From assembly GCA_964395095.1 (NCBI GenBank), contig CAYMZZ010000007.1:1-64000 (forward strand): a stretch of 64,000 bases of DNA. The letters run 5' to 3'. Within the stretch, counting starts at the first letter, position 1; the number at the start of each line of letters is the position of its first letter. The position numbers were made by a program, and so were the translations under genes. Shown one piece after another: positions 1 to 7,936 of the stretch. Source of the DNA: CAYMZZ01 sp964395095 (lineage in GTDB: Bacteria; Bacteroidota; Bacteroidia; Chitinophagales; Chitinophagaceae). Below the pieces are notes generated by a model. It saw only the letters and a list, made by a program, of their open reading frames with translations. It searched no databases and was not told the origin of the DNA.

Positions 1-156
1 TTATATGAAATTTTAAAACAAAAATCTGGGTAAGGATAAGCTGCCGGCAGGCAGGTAAAGCTGAGCTACAGAATATAACTTCAACTTTATAACTTTACTC
101 AACAGCGGTTCGGACTAAAGAATCACGGAATATCAGCACAACAGAAAACCCTGGCC

Positions 157-166
157 GTTGTATGCC
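157..166 (+). repeat. attC-like right end (5' boundary of cassette 1)
   Basis: GTTGTATGCC lies 18 bases before the gene at 185. It is the exact reverse complement of GGCATACAAC at 757-766, just after that gene's stop. In integron cassettes the bases at the cassette's 5' end (R') pair with the left end (R'') of its own attC, so this is the expected signature. The bases just upstream (AAAACCCTGGCC) also resemble the right arm of the complete site at 12110-12310. The match to the classical GTTRRRY core is imperfect. Confidence 0.5.
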
Positions 167-184
167 AAACGCTGACACGCCATT

Positions 185-748
185 ATGCAAAGGAGACTTT
201 CAAAGCATCTTAGACTAAAATTGCTTATGCGAACAAGAATTTTAGTAGTTGCTGTATTTGTTTTTCTCACCACATTCTTTTCTGCAAATGTACAGACGAG
301 AAATGTGATACTAACAAGGGAGCAAAATGGTAAATGGCTCGACAGTTTGAAAACATTGAGCCTTGACCAACAATTATTGAAGATTAATCAGAGACTTCTT
401 GATGACACAAATGTCTTTGTTAGACAGTTTTACAATGACGGAATTAAGGTTAATGAGCATATTGGTAACAGACTTTTCGGAGAGGGGAAGCCGACATTAA
501 TTATTAGCGGCTCTCCGATGATTATTGACAATAAAACTGAAGCCGCTAAAATAATTGATTTGACAAAATTGCTGACCAAAAATCTCATTAAAGACATTAG
601 TATTTTGAGCGCAAATGACCCCGCTACAATAGCCATATATGGTTCTTTGGGAAGTAGTGGAATTATAGTTATGACAGTGAAAAGAAAAAAGCATTTAAAA
701 AAGTTCAAAAAATTAAAACTACAGTCAAACGGTTATAGATACACTTGA
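185..748 (+). CDS. Secreted protein with TonB-plug-like C-terminal motif
   Basis: This is a 187-aa protein of unknown function. A hydrophobic segment at about residues 20-36 looks like a signal peptide or membrane anchor. A later in-frame start (Met15, base 227) would put that segment right at the N terminus, so the start is uncertain. Residues about 145-166 (DPATIAIYGSLGSSGIIVMT) closely resemble the AIYGSRGANGVIxITTK motif at the end of the TonB-dependent receptor plug domain, but no barrel follows. Similar free plug-like domains are known in Bacteroidota secreted proteins. The gene sits alone between matching cassette ends (157-166 and 757-766) and is AT-rich compared with the core genes, which fits acquired cargo. 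Confidence 0.6.
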   Translation: MQRRLSKHLRLKLLMRTRILVVAVFVFLTTFFSANVQTRNVILTREQNGKWLDSLKTLSLDQQLLKINQRLLDDTNVFVRQFYNDGIKVNEHIGNRLFGEGKPTLIISGSPMIIDNKTEAAKIIDLTKLLTKNLIKDISILSANDPATIAIYGSLGSSGIIVMTVKRKKHLKKFKKLKLQSNGYRYT

Positions 749-756
749 CAAAGTAC

Positions 757-803
757 GGCATACAACATGGGGTTTGCTGCTATCCTGGCTGAAGAATAAA
801 TCC
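757..803 (+). repeat. attC-like left arm (3' end of cassette 1)
   Basis: GGCATACAAC at 757-766 is followed by ATGGGGTTTGCTGCTATCCT and then GGCTGAAGAATAAATCCT. The same string, with a few differences, follows the lipoprotein gene at 14703-14750, so these are homologous sites. The matching right arm is not found downstream, so this site appears truncated by whatever disrupted 800-1600. Confidence 0.45.
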
Positions 804-882
804 TGATAGTTCTGGTCGGGTAAGGCAGGCGCAAGTCAAACTAGCGATATTGCCTGGTTTTCGATCCCGCTCCCGAATCGAA

Positions 883-958
883 TATTTGCGTATCAAATCG
901 TATCATTTTCTTTAGTTTTTGAGATTTTACCGTGTATTTGCGTATCGAATCGTATCAT
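883..958. repeat. Pair of 24-bp direct repeats
   Basis: Two copies of a 24-bp sequence differing at one base lie at 883-906 and 935-958 (TATTTGCGTATCRAATCGTA then TCAT). The period is 52 bp. They lie in non-coding DNA just after the truncated attC-like arm. They could be protein-binding sites or an internal duplication; nothing nearby shows which. Confidence 0.6.
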
Positions 959-1383
959 ATATGAGTATAATGCTTATACATAGCCTGGAATTCAATCCGG
1001 GAAACTGGATGACTTTGCTCCAGGAATTAAATCAACGGGATCGGTTCGACGTGTCCTGGTAGGCTATTGGCCTGGAACTCCCGCTGCAAAGAAGCCCCCA
1101 TCACCCTCAGCGGCCTGCTGCAGCTCCGCAACCAGCCAGCCCTGAAAACGCTCTTGTTTTCCCGGCGAAATCCCGGAACAAGAACAGAAAGAAATCGCGC
1201 CATTGAAACGGCTACTGCCAGATTGCGAGTTGAGAATGGATTGCAAAACCCTGTAACGAACCCAGTGTAATCGGAAGTGCAGATTCCTGACCATGTTGAT
1301 CCGCCTACGGAGGACAGCTCTGCCCCTTACGGCTTAATGATTGGTGGCTTTTGTGATTTTTTGCTCCTCTAAACCAAAGAAGC
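959..1383. other. Non-coding stretch, degraded
   Basis: The stretch from 749 to 1615 contains no convincing intact gene. Between 959 and 1383 the open frames on both strands are short, start without context and have no recognisable motif. With the truncated attC-like arm before it and the IS21 and toxin debris after it, the region reads as a graveyard of mobile DNA. Confidence 0.4.
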
Positions 1384-1428
1384 ATGGCACAAAAGCCTAT
1401 AGCAATGGAGCAATTGAAGCAAATCCTT
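1384..1428 (+). pseudogene. IS21-type transposase (IstA) N-terminal fragment
   Basis: ATG at 1384 opens a frame encoding MAQKPIAMEQLKQIL, which resembles the start of Bacteroidota IS21-family IstA transposases (M-x-x-KPI-x-M-x-QLKQI). The similarity then stops and the frame closes within seven codons. Only the first 15 or so codons seem to survive. The fragment is short, so the call is tentative. Confidence 0.4.
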
Positions 1429-1472
1429 TTTATAGGGCCCGAAACAAAATAACAATTGGGCCACCCATCTCT

Positions 1473-1499
1473 GTCCCAAATATTTACTAAATTTGGGAC
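1473..1499. repeat. Perfect 9-bp inverted repeat
   Basis: GTCCCAAAT (1473-1481) and ATTTGGGAC (1491-1499) flank a 9-base loop. It could be a terminator-like stem without a clear U tract, or a terminal remnant of a mobile element. Confidence 0.45.
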
Positions 1500-1615
1500 G
1501 AAATTAGCGCAATGGAAAGACCGGTAATCGCAGCTAAAGTTGCTGCCAGGTTGAAAATGCTACCAAACCTGATTATCTTCCATAAAAGGTTTTAATAGAA
1601 GTAGGTTCCCGTTTA

Positions 1616-1945
1616 TTGATGGGGCCAATTGAAAGCAGAGAGATTAATTCACTCATTAGTGCTGTATTTCATGACCGGGCATTTGCAAATGGGCCGTTCA
1701 GTATTTCAATCGTATTACCTCAAAGGACTTTTTTAGAAGAGTTCAATCCGCTACGGGGGGGCGACTATTCCAACCATATCCCAGGCAAAATAAAAATCAT
1801 TCCGCCTGACACAGTAATTAAAGAGTGGGAAAAGGACTATCAGGCAATGACGCAGAATATGATTTACGGCGACCCACTAAACTTTGATAAGCTAATAGAA
1901 CGAATTCAGGAATTGGAGAAAAGAATAAACGCAATAGCTAATTAG
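1616..1945 (+). pseudogene. Remnant of an AbiEii/AbiGii-type nucleotidyltransferase toxin
   Basis: The 109-aa frame resembles only the C-terminal part of the AbiEii family as recalled: a VLPQRTFLEE segment (family: PERTFLEK), then GGDYSNH..KI..IPP, W-x-x-DYQAM..NMIYG, and a FDKLIERIQELEKRIN tail. Full-length relatives are about 250-320 aa. The nucleotidyltransferase core is missing upstream. The usual RHxYDLxKL segment between RTFLEK and DYSNH is also absent, so there seems to be both an N-terminal truncation and an internal deletion. No antitoxin gene is next to it. The identification comes from remembered family motifs. Confidence 0.45.
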
Positions 1946-2126
1946 CCAGCGCTATGCCAGCGTATTTGCAAGGCACACAAAACCGATACAAAGCAAACCT
2001 TGCAGAGGAGTCGGTTACTGCCAAAAGGTGGTTGTCTGTTATGCGGGCGGAAAAATCATAGATTATCATCACAATAGAAAGCTCTGAGCGTTAAGCGTTA
2101 TCCCAGAAAATCAAATAGTATTAATA

Positions 2127-3029
2127 ATGAAGCATATACTCCTGGCCTTTTTCCTGATCTTTTCTTCTAACACGTTTGCACAAAAAGTCGTCCTGGCAAC
2201 TTACCAATATGCAGATAATAATAGATTAGAGAATATTGAGCCGCTGGCCAAATTTCTGGCTGATAGTTTAGGGCTTAACATAGAAGTAAAGAGCTACCCT
2301 ACCGTTCATGCATTTATTGAGGGAATACAAAAAGACGAAGTGGATATAGCCCTTATCAATACTTTTGGTTACTTACTATTAGAGACATCGAAGCAGAAAT
2401 ACAAAATGAAGCCCTACGCTGTTTTGAAAGTTAAAGAGGGAACAGAAAATAACTATAAAACGGCCATTCTTGCCAGAAAAGACTGTCCAGTTGATACGAT
2501 CACAGGGCTTAAAAGGGTAGCATCAAATTTCAAGTTAGGCCTGGTAAGCATTGGTTCAACCTCTGGCAATTTAGTTCCAAGGCTTAAAATGTCTTCAATC
2601 GGAATAGAAAGTCCTGAAAATATGTTTAAAACTGTGGAGTATGGCAGTAATCATAGAAATACAGTTGATTTGCTTTTGGCAGGCAAAATAGACATCTGTG
2701 CAGTAGGAAGTACGGAATACTTTAGCGCAATGGCTGATACTGCCAAATCAAAGTATATTAAACTATTATGGCTTTCCACAGAAATCCCCCTGGGCCCCGT
2801 GCTATTGCATACAAGATTATCCAATACAGTGAGAGAAAAAATGATTGCATACCTGCTCAAATTGGACAAAACCTCACCCCAAACACTGGAAGCTATCAAA
2901 GCGGGTTGGAGTGAAGCGAAACAAGCCGAGAAGTTTATTCGAGTGGACGGGCATTATTATGACCCTTTCAAAGGACAATTCAACAACAAAGCGGCTATGG
3001 AGAAAATTTTGAGACAGTTTGCAAACTAA
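2127..3029 (+). CDS. PhnD-like periplasmic substrate-binding protein
   Basis: This 300-aa protein begins with a signal peptide (MKHILLAFFLIFSSNTFAQ). It has the features of the PhnD/SsuA/transferrin-like binding-protein family: a start of KVVLATYQYAD, LAKFLADSLG, an IDIALINTFGYLL segment, and G-S-T-S-G-N-L-V-P at about residues 148-156, typical of the oxyanion-binding loop. Such proteins usually deliver phosphonate, phosphite or similar anions to an ABC importer. No permease or ATPase gene is adjacent, so it may be an orphan or act in sensing. A GCCGCTAATTTTG string after the stop (about 3038-3050) resembles one at 15898 and may be a degenerate cassette end. Confidence 0.75.
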   Translation: MKHILLAFFLIFSSNTFAQKVVLATYQYADNNRLENIEPLAKFLADSLGLNIEVKSYPTVHAFIEGIQKDEVDIALINTFGYLLLETSKQKYKMKPYAVLKVKEGTENNYKTAILARKDCPVDTITGLKRVASNFKLGLVSIGSTSGNLVPRLKMSSIGIESPENMFKTVEYGSNHRNTVDLLLAGKIDICAVGSTEYFSAMADTAKSKYIKLLWLSTEIPLGPVLLHTRLSNTVREKMIAYLLKLDKTSPQTLEAIKAGWSEAKQAEKFIRVDGHYYDPFKGQFNNKAAMEKILRQFAN

Positions 3030-3151
3030 GGAAAGCTGCCGCTAATTTTGACATTACAAAATGTTTTGCGGATGCAACAAAAAATGGGGAAGCAATCATT
3101 ACATTTATAAATTAAGCTACAGAAAAAAGTACTAACTTTTCAAAAACTTTC

Positions 3152-3979
3152 TTGCTCTTCCTTCCACATATACCACATCCCGCCTTGCGTTCATTGATCG
3201 ACTGCTTTTTCTTGATGCATATTCAGGTAGAGGAAGGACAGTCGCCTATTGTATGTCCTTTTCCTCCCATGCCATTACAATTCATTGTGTTTTACCTTGA
3301 TGAACCTGTTATCGCAAAAAAAGAAGGAGAGGCCGATTTTGCAACAAGAGCCAGGTGTATTGTTGTGGGCGCCCAGGCAACCCGGGTGAATTTGTTGGTA
3401 CGAAAAAGTCATAAGAGTTTTGTCATTGGCTTTCATCCGGGCGGTTTGTATCGCCTTTTGGGCATTCCCATGAAGGAACTGTATGATGATGGCTTTGATG
3501 GCAGGGTACTGGCAGGTCCGGAACTGGAACACCTCACAGAACAACTACAAGGAGCTTCCAGTTTTGCTGAGATGGTGGGCAATGCCGAACGGTTTTTTTT
3601 AAGAAAGCTTGGTTCGGTAAAGGAGATGTTACCTATTGATGAAGCCATGCGGGTTCTGGCGAAGAGCAATGCTGTCATTTCTATGGAGCAAATAGCGTCC
3701 CTGTCTTGTCTCAGTTTAAGGCAATTCGAACGTAAATGCCTGCAGCGAATTGGTTACTCGCCTAAATTCTTTGCGAGGCTGGCTCGCTTTTCAAAAGCTT
3801 ACCGCTTGCGGGAAAGCAGGCCCGATTTATCCTGGACAGCCATTGCTCATGAAAGTGGATACTTTGACCAGATGCACTTTATTCGTGATTTTAAGCAATT
3901 TGCCGGCCTTACACCGACTATTATGGCCGAACAAATAAATGCCAATCCTTTTCCCATGCAGGCTCCGTTGAATCTATGA
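3152..3979 (+). CDS. AraC-family transcriptional regulator
   Basis: This is a 275-aa protein with a C-terminal AraC/XylS double helix-turn-helix at about residues 165-260 (ISMEQIASLSCLSLRQFERK...GYSPKFFARLARF...WTAIAHESGYFDQMHFIRDFKQFAGLTP). The N-terminal 150 residues resemble the DUF6597-type sensory domain (IPHPALRSLIDCFF...GFHPGGLYRLLGIPMKEL). The start is TTG at 3152. The frame is open back to a stop at 3113, but there is no ATG or GTG in that interval. The likely partner or target is the secreted protein at 4058, 78 bases downstream on the same strand. Confidence 0.85.
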   Translation: MLFLPHIPHPALRSLIDCFFLMHIQVEEGQSPIVCPFPPMPLQFIVFYLDEPVIAKKEGEADFATRARCIVVGAQATRVNLLVRKSHKSFVIGFHPGGLYRLLGIPMKELYDDGFDGRVLAGPELEHLTEQLQGASSFAEMVGNAERFFLRKLGSVKEMLPIDEAMRVLAKSNAVISMEQIASLSCLSLRQFERKCLQRIGYSPKFFARLARFSKAYRLRESRPDLSWTAIAHESGYFDQMHFIRDFKQFAGLTPTIMAEQINANPFPMQAPLNL

Positions 3980-4057
3980 CGATGATTTTTTAAGGAGAAA
4001 TGTCGTTTTTGTACTATGCTATGCCTCTGGCAGGTTTCTATTTTTGAGAAAAAAAGC

Positions 4058-4945
4058 ATGAAACATCAAAGACTGCTCCAATCGCTGCTATTTGCTCTAT
4101 GCTCTCTTCTTTCTTCCCTGTCGGTGCCTGCGCAATACAGCAAGCTGGATTCGCTGAAAGGGTATAATCTGAAAGTGTACTTCAGTAAAGGTCAGGATGA
4201 AAGAGCAATACAGATGGCACAACTATCACACAAGGCAATTGATTATACGAATAGCCTGGTTCACTTTAGCCCAACGGTTACCCTGCTTATTCTATCTCCG
4301 GAAGATTGGCCCGGGTACACAAATTTTCCTGTGTACGGAATGCCTCATTATTCCAATGAACAGACCCTGGTGGTGGCCGCCGAAGACAATGCATTCTGGA
4401 AAAGCTTTATTCCTCCTTTGGAACAGCTTCCGCCTTCTCTTTCAGGTCAGGTTAAAAAGGTGTACAATATAGATGGTGCATTAACCATGCAGCCGTTTTT
4501 CGATTTGCTGGCACTACATGAGTTGGGACATAGCTTTCACCAGCAAGCTGGTCTCACCATGCAACGCAAGTGGATGGGGGAATTGTTTTGCAATATCATC
4601 CTGCACACCTACATTGCTGAAAATGAGCCTGAACTTCTTCCTGCATTAACGGTTTTTCCCAATATGGTGATTGCCAGTGGCACTAAAGATTATTTGTTCA
4701 CAACCCTGGAACAGTTTGAAAGCAACTACAATGAAATAGGAACCAGGCATCCCCAAAACTATGGTTGGTATCAAAGCCGGTTTCATGCGGCAGCCAGAGA
4801 GATGTATGATGCAGGCGGAAAGGCTGTGCTGCAAAAACTTTGGGTTTTTTTGCAGGCGAAAGACCAAAAAGATGATGTTCAACTGGCAAAGCAACTGGCT
4901 CAGGACGTTCATCCATCAGTTGCAGATATATTGAATAAATGGTAG
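4058..4945 (+). CDS. Secreted HExxH metallopeptidase-like protein
   Basis: The frame opens at 4016, but ATG 4058 is preferred because it starts directly with a signal peptide (MKHQRLLQSLLFALCSLLSS...VPAQ). The protein is about 295 aa. A zinc-binding HELGH lies at about residues 154-158, followed about 20 residues later by WMGELFCNI, whose Glu could be the third gluzincin ligand. The C terminus has a YGWYQSRFHAAAREMYDAGG segment. No named family is recognised with certainty. It is probably an exported metallopeptidase of Bacteroidota and may be controlled by the AraC regulator upstream. Confidence 0.65.
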   Translation: MKHQRLLQSLLFALCSLLSSLSVPAQYSKLDSLKGYNLKVYFSKGQDERAIQMAQLSHKAIDYTNSLVHFSPTVTLLILSPEDWPGYTNFPVYGMPHYSNEQTLVVAAEDNAFWKSFIPPLEQLPPSLSGQVKKVYNIDGALTMQPFFDLLALHELGHSFHQQAGLTMQRKWMGELFCNIILHTYIAENEPELLPALTVFPNMVIASGTKDYLFTTLEQFESNYNEIGTRHPQNYGWYQSRFHAAAREMYDAGGKAVLQKLWVFLQAKDQKDDVQLAKQLAQDVHPSVADILNKW

Positions 4946-5045
4946 GTTTGGCAGTGACCACTTGCCAAAGAAACAGTATGCTTTTGCCCGAGAATCGGAA
5001 ATGCCAATCCGTTGTACCTTCCATTTCCCGCTGTACCACTTGCCC

Positions 5046-6497
5046 CTAATGCCTCTTCCGCTTAATTATCCCTCCCGATGCTTCCCGGATCATGCTCGCA
5101 AAAACAAATGCCTGGGGGTCGATATCGTACACCAGATTTTTGAGTTTGCGGAATTCGAGTCGGGTAATGATGGTGAAGATGATGTCGCAATCATTGCTCA
5201 CTTCGAATTTGCCGGGTAAGAAGCCCCTTTCGCCCTTGTACACGGTAATGCCCTTGCCCATTTTGTTGACCAACTGGTATTTTATCACCTCACTTTTGCC
5301 CGATACAATGGTGACACCGGTATAAGCCTGTAAGCCTTCTACCACATAATCTATACAGCGGGTAGCGGTAAAATAGGTGAGGATGGAATAGAGCGCTGTT
5401 TCAATGCCAAATTTGAATCCGGCGATGGCGAAGATCAGGATATTGATGCCCAGGATGATTTCGGTAATGGTAAAAGAGGTTTTGCGAAGGGCATAAAGAG
5501 CCACTACTTCAATGCCATCGAGGGCGCCGCCCACCCGCATAATCAGCCCCACACCAATGCCTAGAAAGGCGCCACCGAAAATGCTGATGAGCAGTTTGTC
5601 GGCTGTAACCGGGTAATTTGGGATAAGCAATAGGCAAATTCCCAGCAGCAGTACGCAAAGCAGGGTGCGGATGGCAAAGCGTTTGCCTACAATATAATAG
5701 CCAGCCAGTATCAAAGGCAGGTTGAATACCAGTATTACCAGTCCCAGGTTATAGCCATACAGTTCGTGCACCAGCAGCGAGATCCCGGTTATGCCTCCAT
5801 CGAAAAAATGATTGGGCACCAGGAACAGCTTTAGTGCGGTGGCGGCGATCATAACTCCCGTCAGCGCTATCAATACATCCTGTACCCATTGTAAAGGCGG
5901 CGTTTTGTGCACCAGTTGCAGTTCCAGGCGGGTACGTATCTCCGTAAGGGTGGCTTGTTTTTTCTCGCCAAGTTTGAGCTGGGCGGTTTTGGTAAAATAG
6001 CGATGGGAGGATAAAAATTCAATTTGCTTTAACAGCCAGTCTGTTTCTGTTTTAATAGTTTTCGTATTCAAAAACTCAGTATGCAGTTTTTCTGCGTTGT
6101 TGGCGTAGGTATCGGTGCCGAGATAATAGAGGTCGGCATCGCACAACAGCTCTGCCAGGTGGTCGGTAGGGGATTGAGGCAATCGGGTAGACATTATCAT
6201 GCGGCAGATATGCTCAATCTGGTCAGGCCTGTAGCCAAAATCCGGTAAATGTTTGCGGGCCAAATTACAGGATAGCTCTTCGTGCTCATGGTGGTGCTGC
6301 AGGAAGCCGGCATCGTGAAAAAGCGCCGCTGTTTTTAGCAATAGTAAATCCTCGCCTTTCACATTTTCTCCGGCAGCCAGCTCTTCGGCGGCTTTAATCA
6401 CATAATCAGTATGCTCGGCCGTATGATAGGTTATATAAGAGGGGAGCCCCGTTTTCAGTTTATCGACAATAAAGGAATATGCCTGATCGAATTGCAT
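5046..6497 (-). CDS. HD-domain / YitT-family membrane protein fusion
   Basis: The 483-aa protein joins two domains. Residues 1 to about 190 are an HD phosphohydrolase-type domain: H in YHTAEHTDYV, then ALFHDAGF with the HD pair, then HICRMIMSTR and LLCDADLYYLG. Residues about 205-480 are a YitT-family membrane unit with five or so hydrophobic helices (GVMIAATALKLFLVPNHFFDGG and on) and a C-terminal DUF2179 domain (TGVTIVSGKSEVIKYQLV...YKGERGF...IFTIITRLEFRKLK). YitT/DUF2179 proteins are usually alone; an HD domain on the front suggests nucleotide or second-messenger control. It lies 25 bases after the receiver-cyclase gene on the same strand and is probably in that operon. Confidence 0.8.
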   Translation of the reverse strand: MQFDQAYSFIVDKLKTGLPSYITYHTAEHTDYVIKAAEELAAGENVKGEDLLLLKTAALFHDAGFLQHHHEHEELSCNLARKHLPDFGYRPDQIEHICRMIMSTRLPQSPTDHLAELLCDADLYYLGTDTYANNAEKLHTEFLNTKTIKTETDWLLKQIEFLSSHRYFTKTAQLKLGEKKQATLTEIRTRLELQLVHKTPPLQWVQDVLIALTGVMIAATALKLFLVPNHFFDGGITGISLLVHELYGYNLGLVILVFNLPLILAGYYIVGKRFAIRTLLCVLLLGICLLLIPNYPVTADKLLISIFGGAFLGIGVGLIMRVGGALDGIEVVALYALRKTSFTITEIILGINILIFAIAGFKFGIETALYSILTYFTATRCIDYVVEGLQAYTGVTIVSGKSEVIKYQLVNKMGKGITVYKGERGFLPGKFEVSNDCDIIFTIITRLEFRKLKNLVYDIDPQAFVFASMIREASGGIIKRKRH

Positions 6498-6522
6498 GAT
6501 GATAGTGGTTTAACCGAAAAAT

Positions 6523-7554
6523 TTAATCCAGTACTTCGTAAAGCATTATTTCTTTTGATTTATTTTTCAGACTTGCCGGTCCAATGAGCTTGCAGTTGAA
6601 CGATGCTTTTATTTGTTCATAACAATGCTCGCTAATGATCACCTGGCTGCTGCCGGCAAAGTTTTGCAGCCGTTGGGCCGTATTGACCGTATCGCCAATT
6701 ACTGTATAGTCGAGCCTTTTTAAGGTGGCCGAGCCAATATTGCCTGAAATCATTTCACCGCTATTGATGCCAATCGACACTTTAGGAGCAAAGCTATGTT
6801 CGGCGGGCAGGTTGTCGATCAGGTCGCGTATTGCCAGGCAGGCATCCACGGCCCGGTCTAAATGATATTCGCCCTTGAACACCGCCATCACGCAATCGCC
6901 GATAAACTTATCTATCACCCCATTTTGGGCAATTATTTCTTTTGTAATGAGATCAAAGTACCGGTTTAGCATGCGTACAACCGTATCGGGTTTTTCTGTT
7001 TCGCTGATATGTGTAAACCCGCAGATATCAATAAAGGCAACGCTTGCTTCCACATTTTCGTTGGCGGTGAGCGATGTTTCGTATTCACGTGTACCCATAA
7101 AGTTGAGCACGCTGGAATCCACATACATCTTCAGGATATTATTTTCCTTTATCGCCTGCAGCGTTTCCTTCAATTGCTGCACGTAGCTGATGGTTTTTTC
7201 CACCGTCACTTCCAGGTCGTCGAAATTCACGGGCTTGGTTACAAAGTCGAAAGCGCCCCGGTTCATGGCCATCCTTATATTTTCCATATCGCCGTAGGCC
7301 GATACCATCACGGTTTTGGTGAGGGGGCTACTTTCGTTTAGCCGGGATAAGAGCGTAAGTCCATCCATTTCCGGCATATTGATATCGCTAAGTACAATAT
7401 CAATTTCCGGATGCTCTTTTAGTTTGGCAAGCGCATCCACGCCATTGATGGCAAAAATAAAATCGTAGCGTTGTTCTCTTATCTGTTTGCGAAATTTTTG
7501 CCGGATCAGCGCTTCGAGGTCCTTTTCGTCATCCGCTACCAGTATCTTGGTCAT
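6523..7554 (-). CDS. Response regulator with class III adenylate cyclase output
   Basis: This 343-aa protein has a receiver at residues 1-125 (KILVADDEKD, phospho-acceptor Asp in VLSDINMPEMDG, Lys in VTKPV), then a short coiled linker. A class III cyclase domain follows at about 165-340: metal Asp in FIDICGFT and IGDCVMAVF, Lys in DKFIGD, Asp in LDYTVIGD, and the transition-state Asn and Arg in VNTAQRL. The Lys/Asp pair predicts ATP rather than GTP as substrate, so it would make cAMP on phosphorylation. Its ATG overlaps the end of the upstream receiver gene by four bases, which indicates translational coupling. Confidence 0.88.
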   Translation of the reverse strand: MTKILVADDEKDLEALIRQKFRKQIREQRYDFIFAINGVDALAKLKEHPEIDIVLSDINMPEMDGLTLLSRLNESSPLTKTVMVSAYGDMENIRMAMNRGAFDFVTKPVNFDDLEVTVEKTISYVQQLKETLQAIKENNILKMYVDSSVLNFMGTREYETSLTANENVEASVAFIDICGFTHISETEKPDTVVRMLNRYFDLITKEIIAQNGVIDKFIGDCVMAVFKGEYHLDRAVDACLAIRDLIDNLPAEHSFAPKVSIGINSGEMISGNIGSATLKRLDYTVIGDTVNTAQRLQNFAGSSQVIISEHCYEQIKASFNCKLIGPASLKNKSKEIMLYEVLD

Positions 7555-7928
7555 GCAATAGTGGTTTTAAGTTTCTCTTTTAAGCTCACAAAATCAACAG
7601 GCTTGGTTAAAAAATCATCCGCCCCGAGACGTTTGGCGGTACTGTAGTTTTCGGCATCGCCATACGCGGTAATCATCATTACTATTGGGGGTGGTTTATG
7701 GTATTCTTTTTTGATGCGCTCCAGCAATTCCAGCCCGCTCATGCCGGGCATGTTGATATCGGATAAAATAAGCACGGCCTCATGCTCCAGTTGGTTCAGG
7801 TAGGCCAGCGCATCCTCTCCGGAGAAGGCAAAAACAAATTTCATTTCTCCCGACTTTATCTCCTTCCGAAATCGCTGTTCAAAAAGCGTTTGTACATCCT
7901 TTTCGTCGTCTACTACTAAGATCTTCAT
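7551..7928 (-). CDS. Single-domain response regulator
   Basis: The 125-aa protein is a bare receiver: KILVVDDEKDVQ, phospho-acceptor Asp in LILSDINMPGMSG, Thr in MMITAYGD, Lys in DFLTKPVDF. With no output domain it probably acts as a phosphate carrier or a regulator of the kinase. It begins 8 bases after the kinase gene and overlaps the cyclase gene by 4 bases. The likely order of transcription is kinase, receiver, receiver-cyclase, HD-YitT. Confidence 0.9.
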   Translation of the reverse strand: MKILVVDDEKDVQTLFEQRFRKEIKSGEMKFVFAFSGEDALAYLNQLEHEAVLILSDINMPGMSGLELLERIKKEYHKPPPIVMMITAYGDAENYSTAKRLGADDFLTKPVDFVSLKEKLKTTIA

Positions 7929-7936
7929 GTGAATGA

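Noticed and set aside
1064..1294. Overlapping open frames on both strands in the 959-1383 gap
   Set aside because: Both are short, lack start context and motifs, and lie in GC-richer decayed DNA; neither is better supported than the other.
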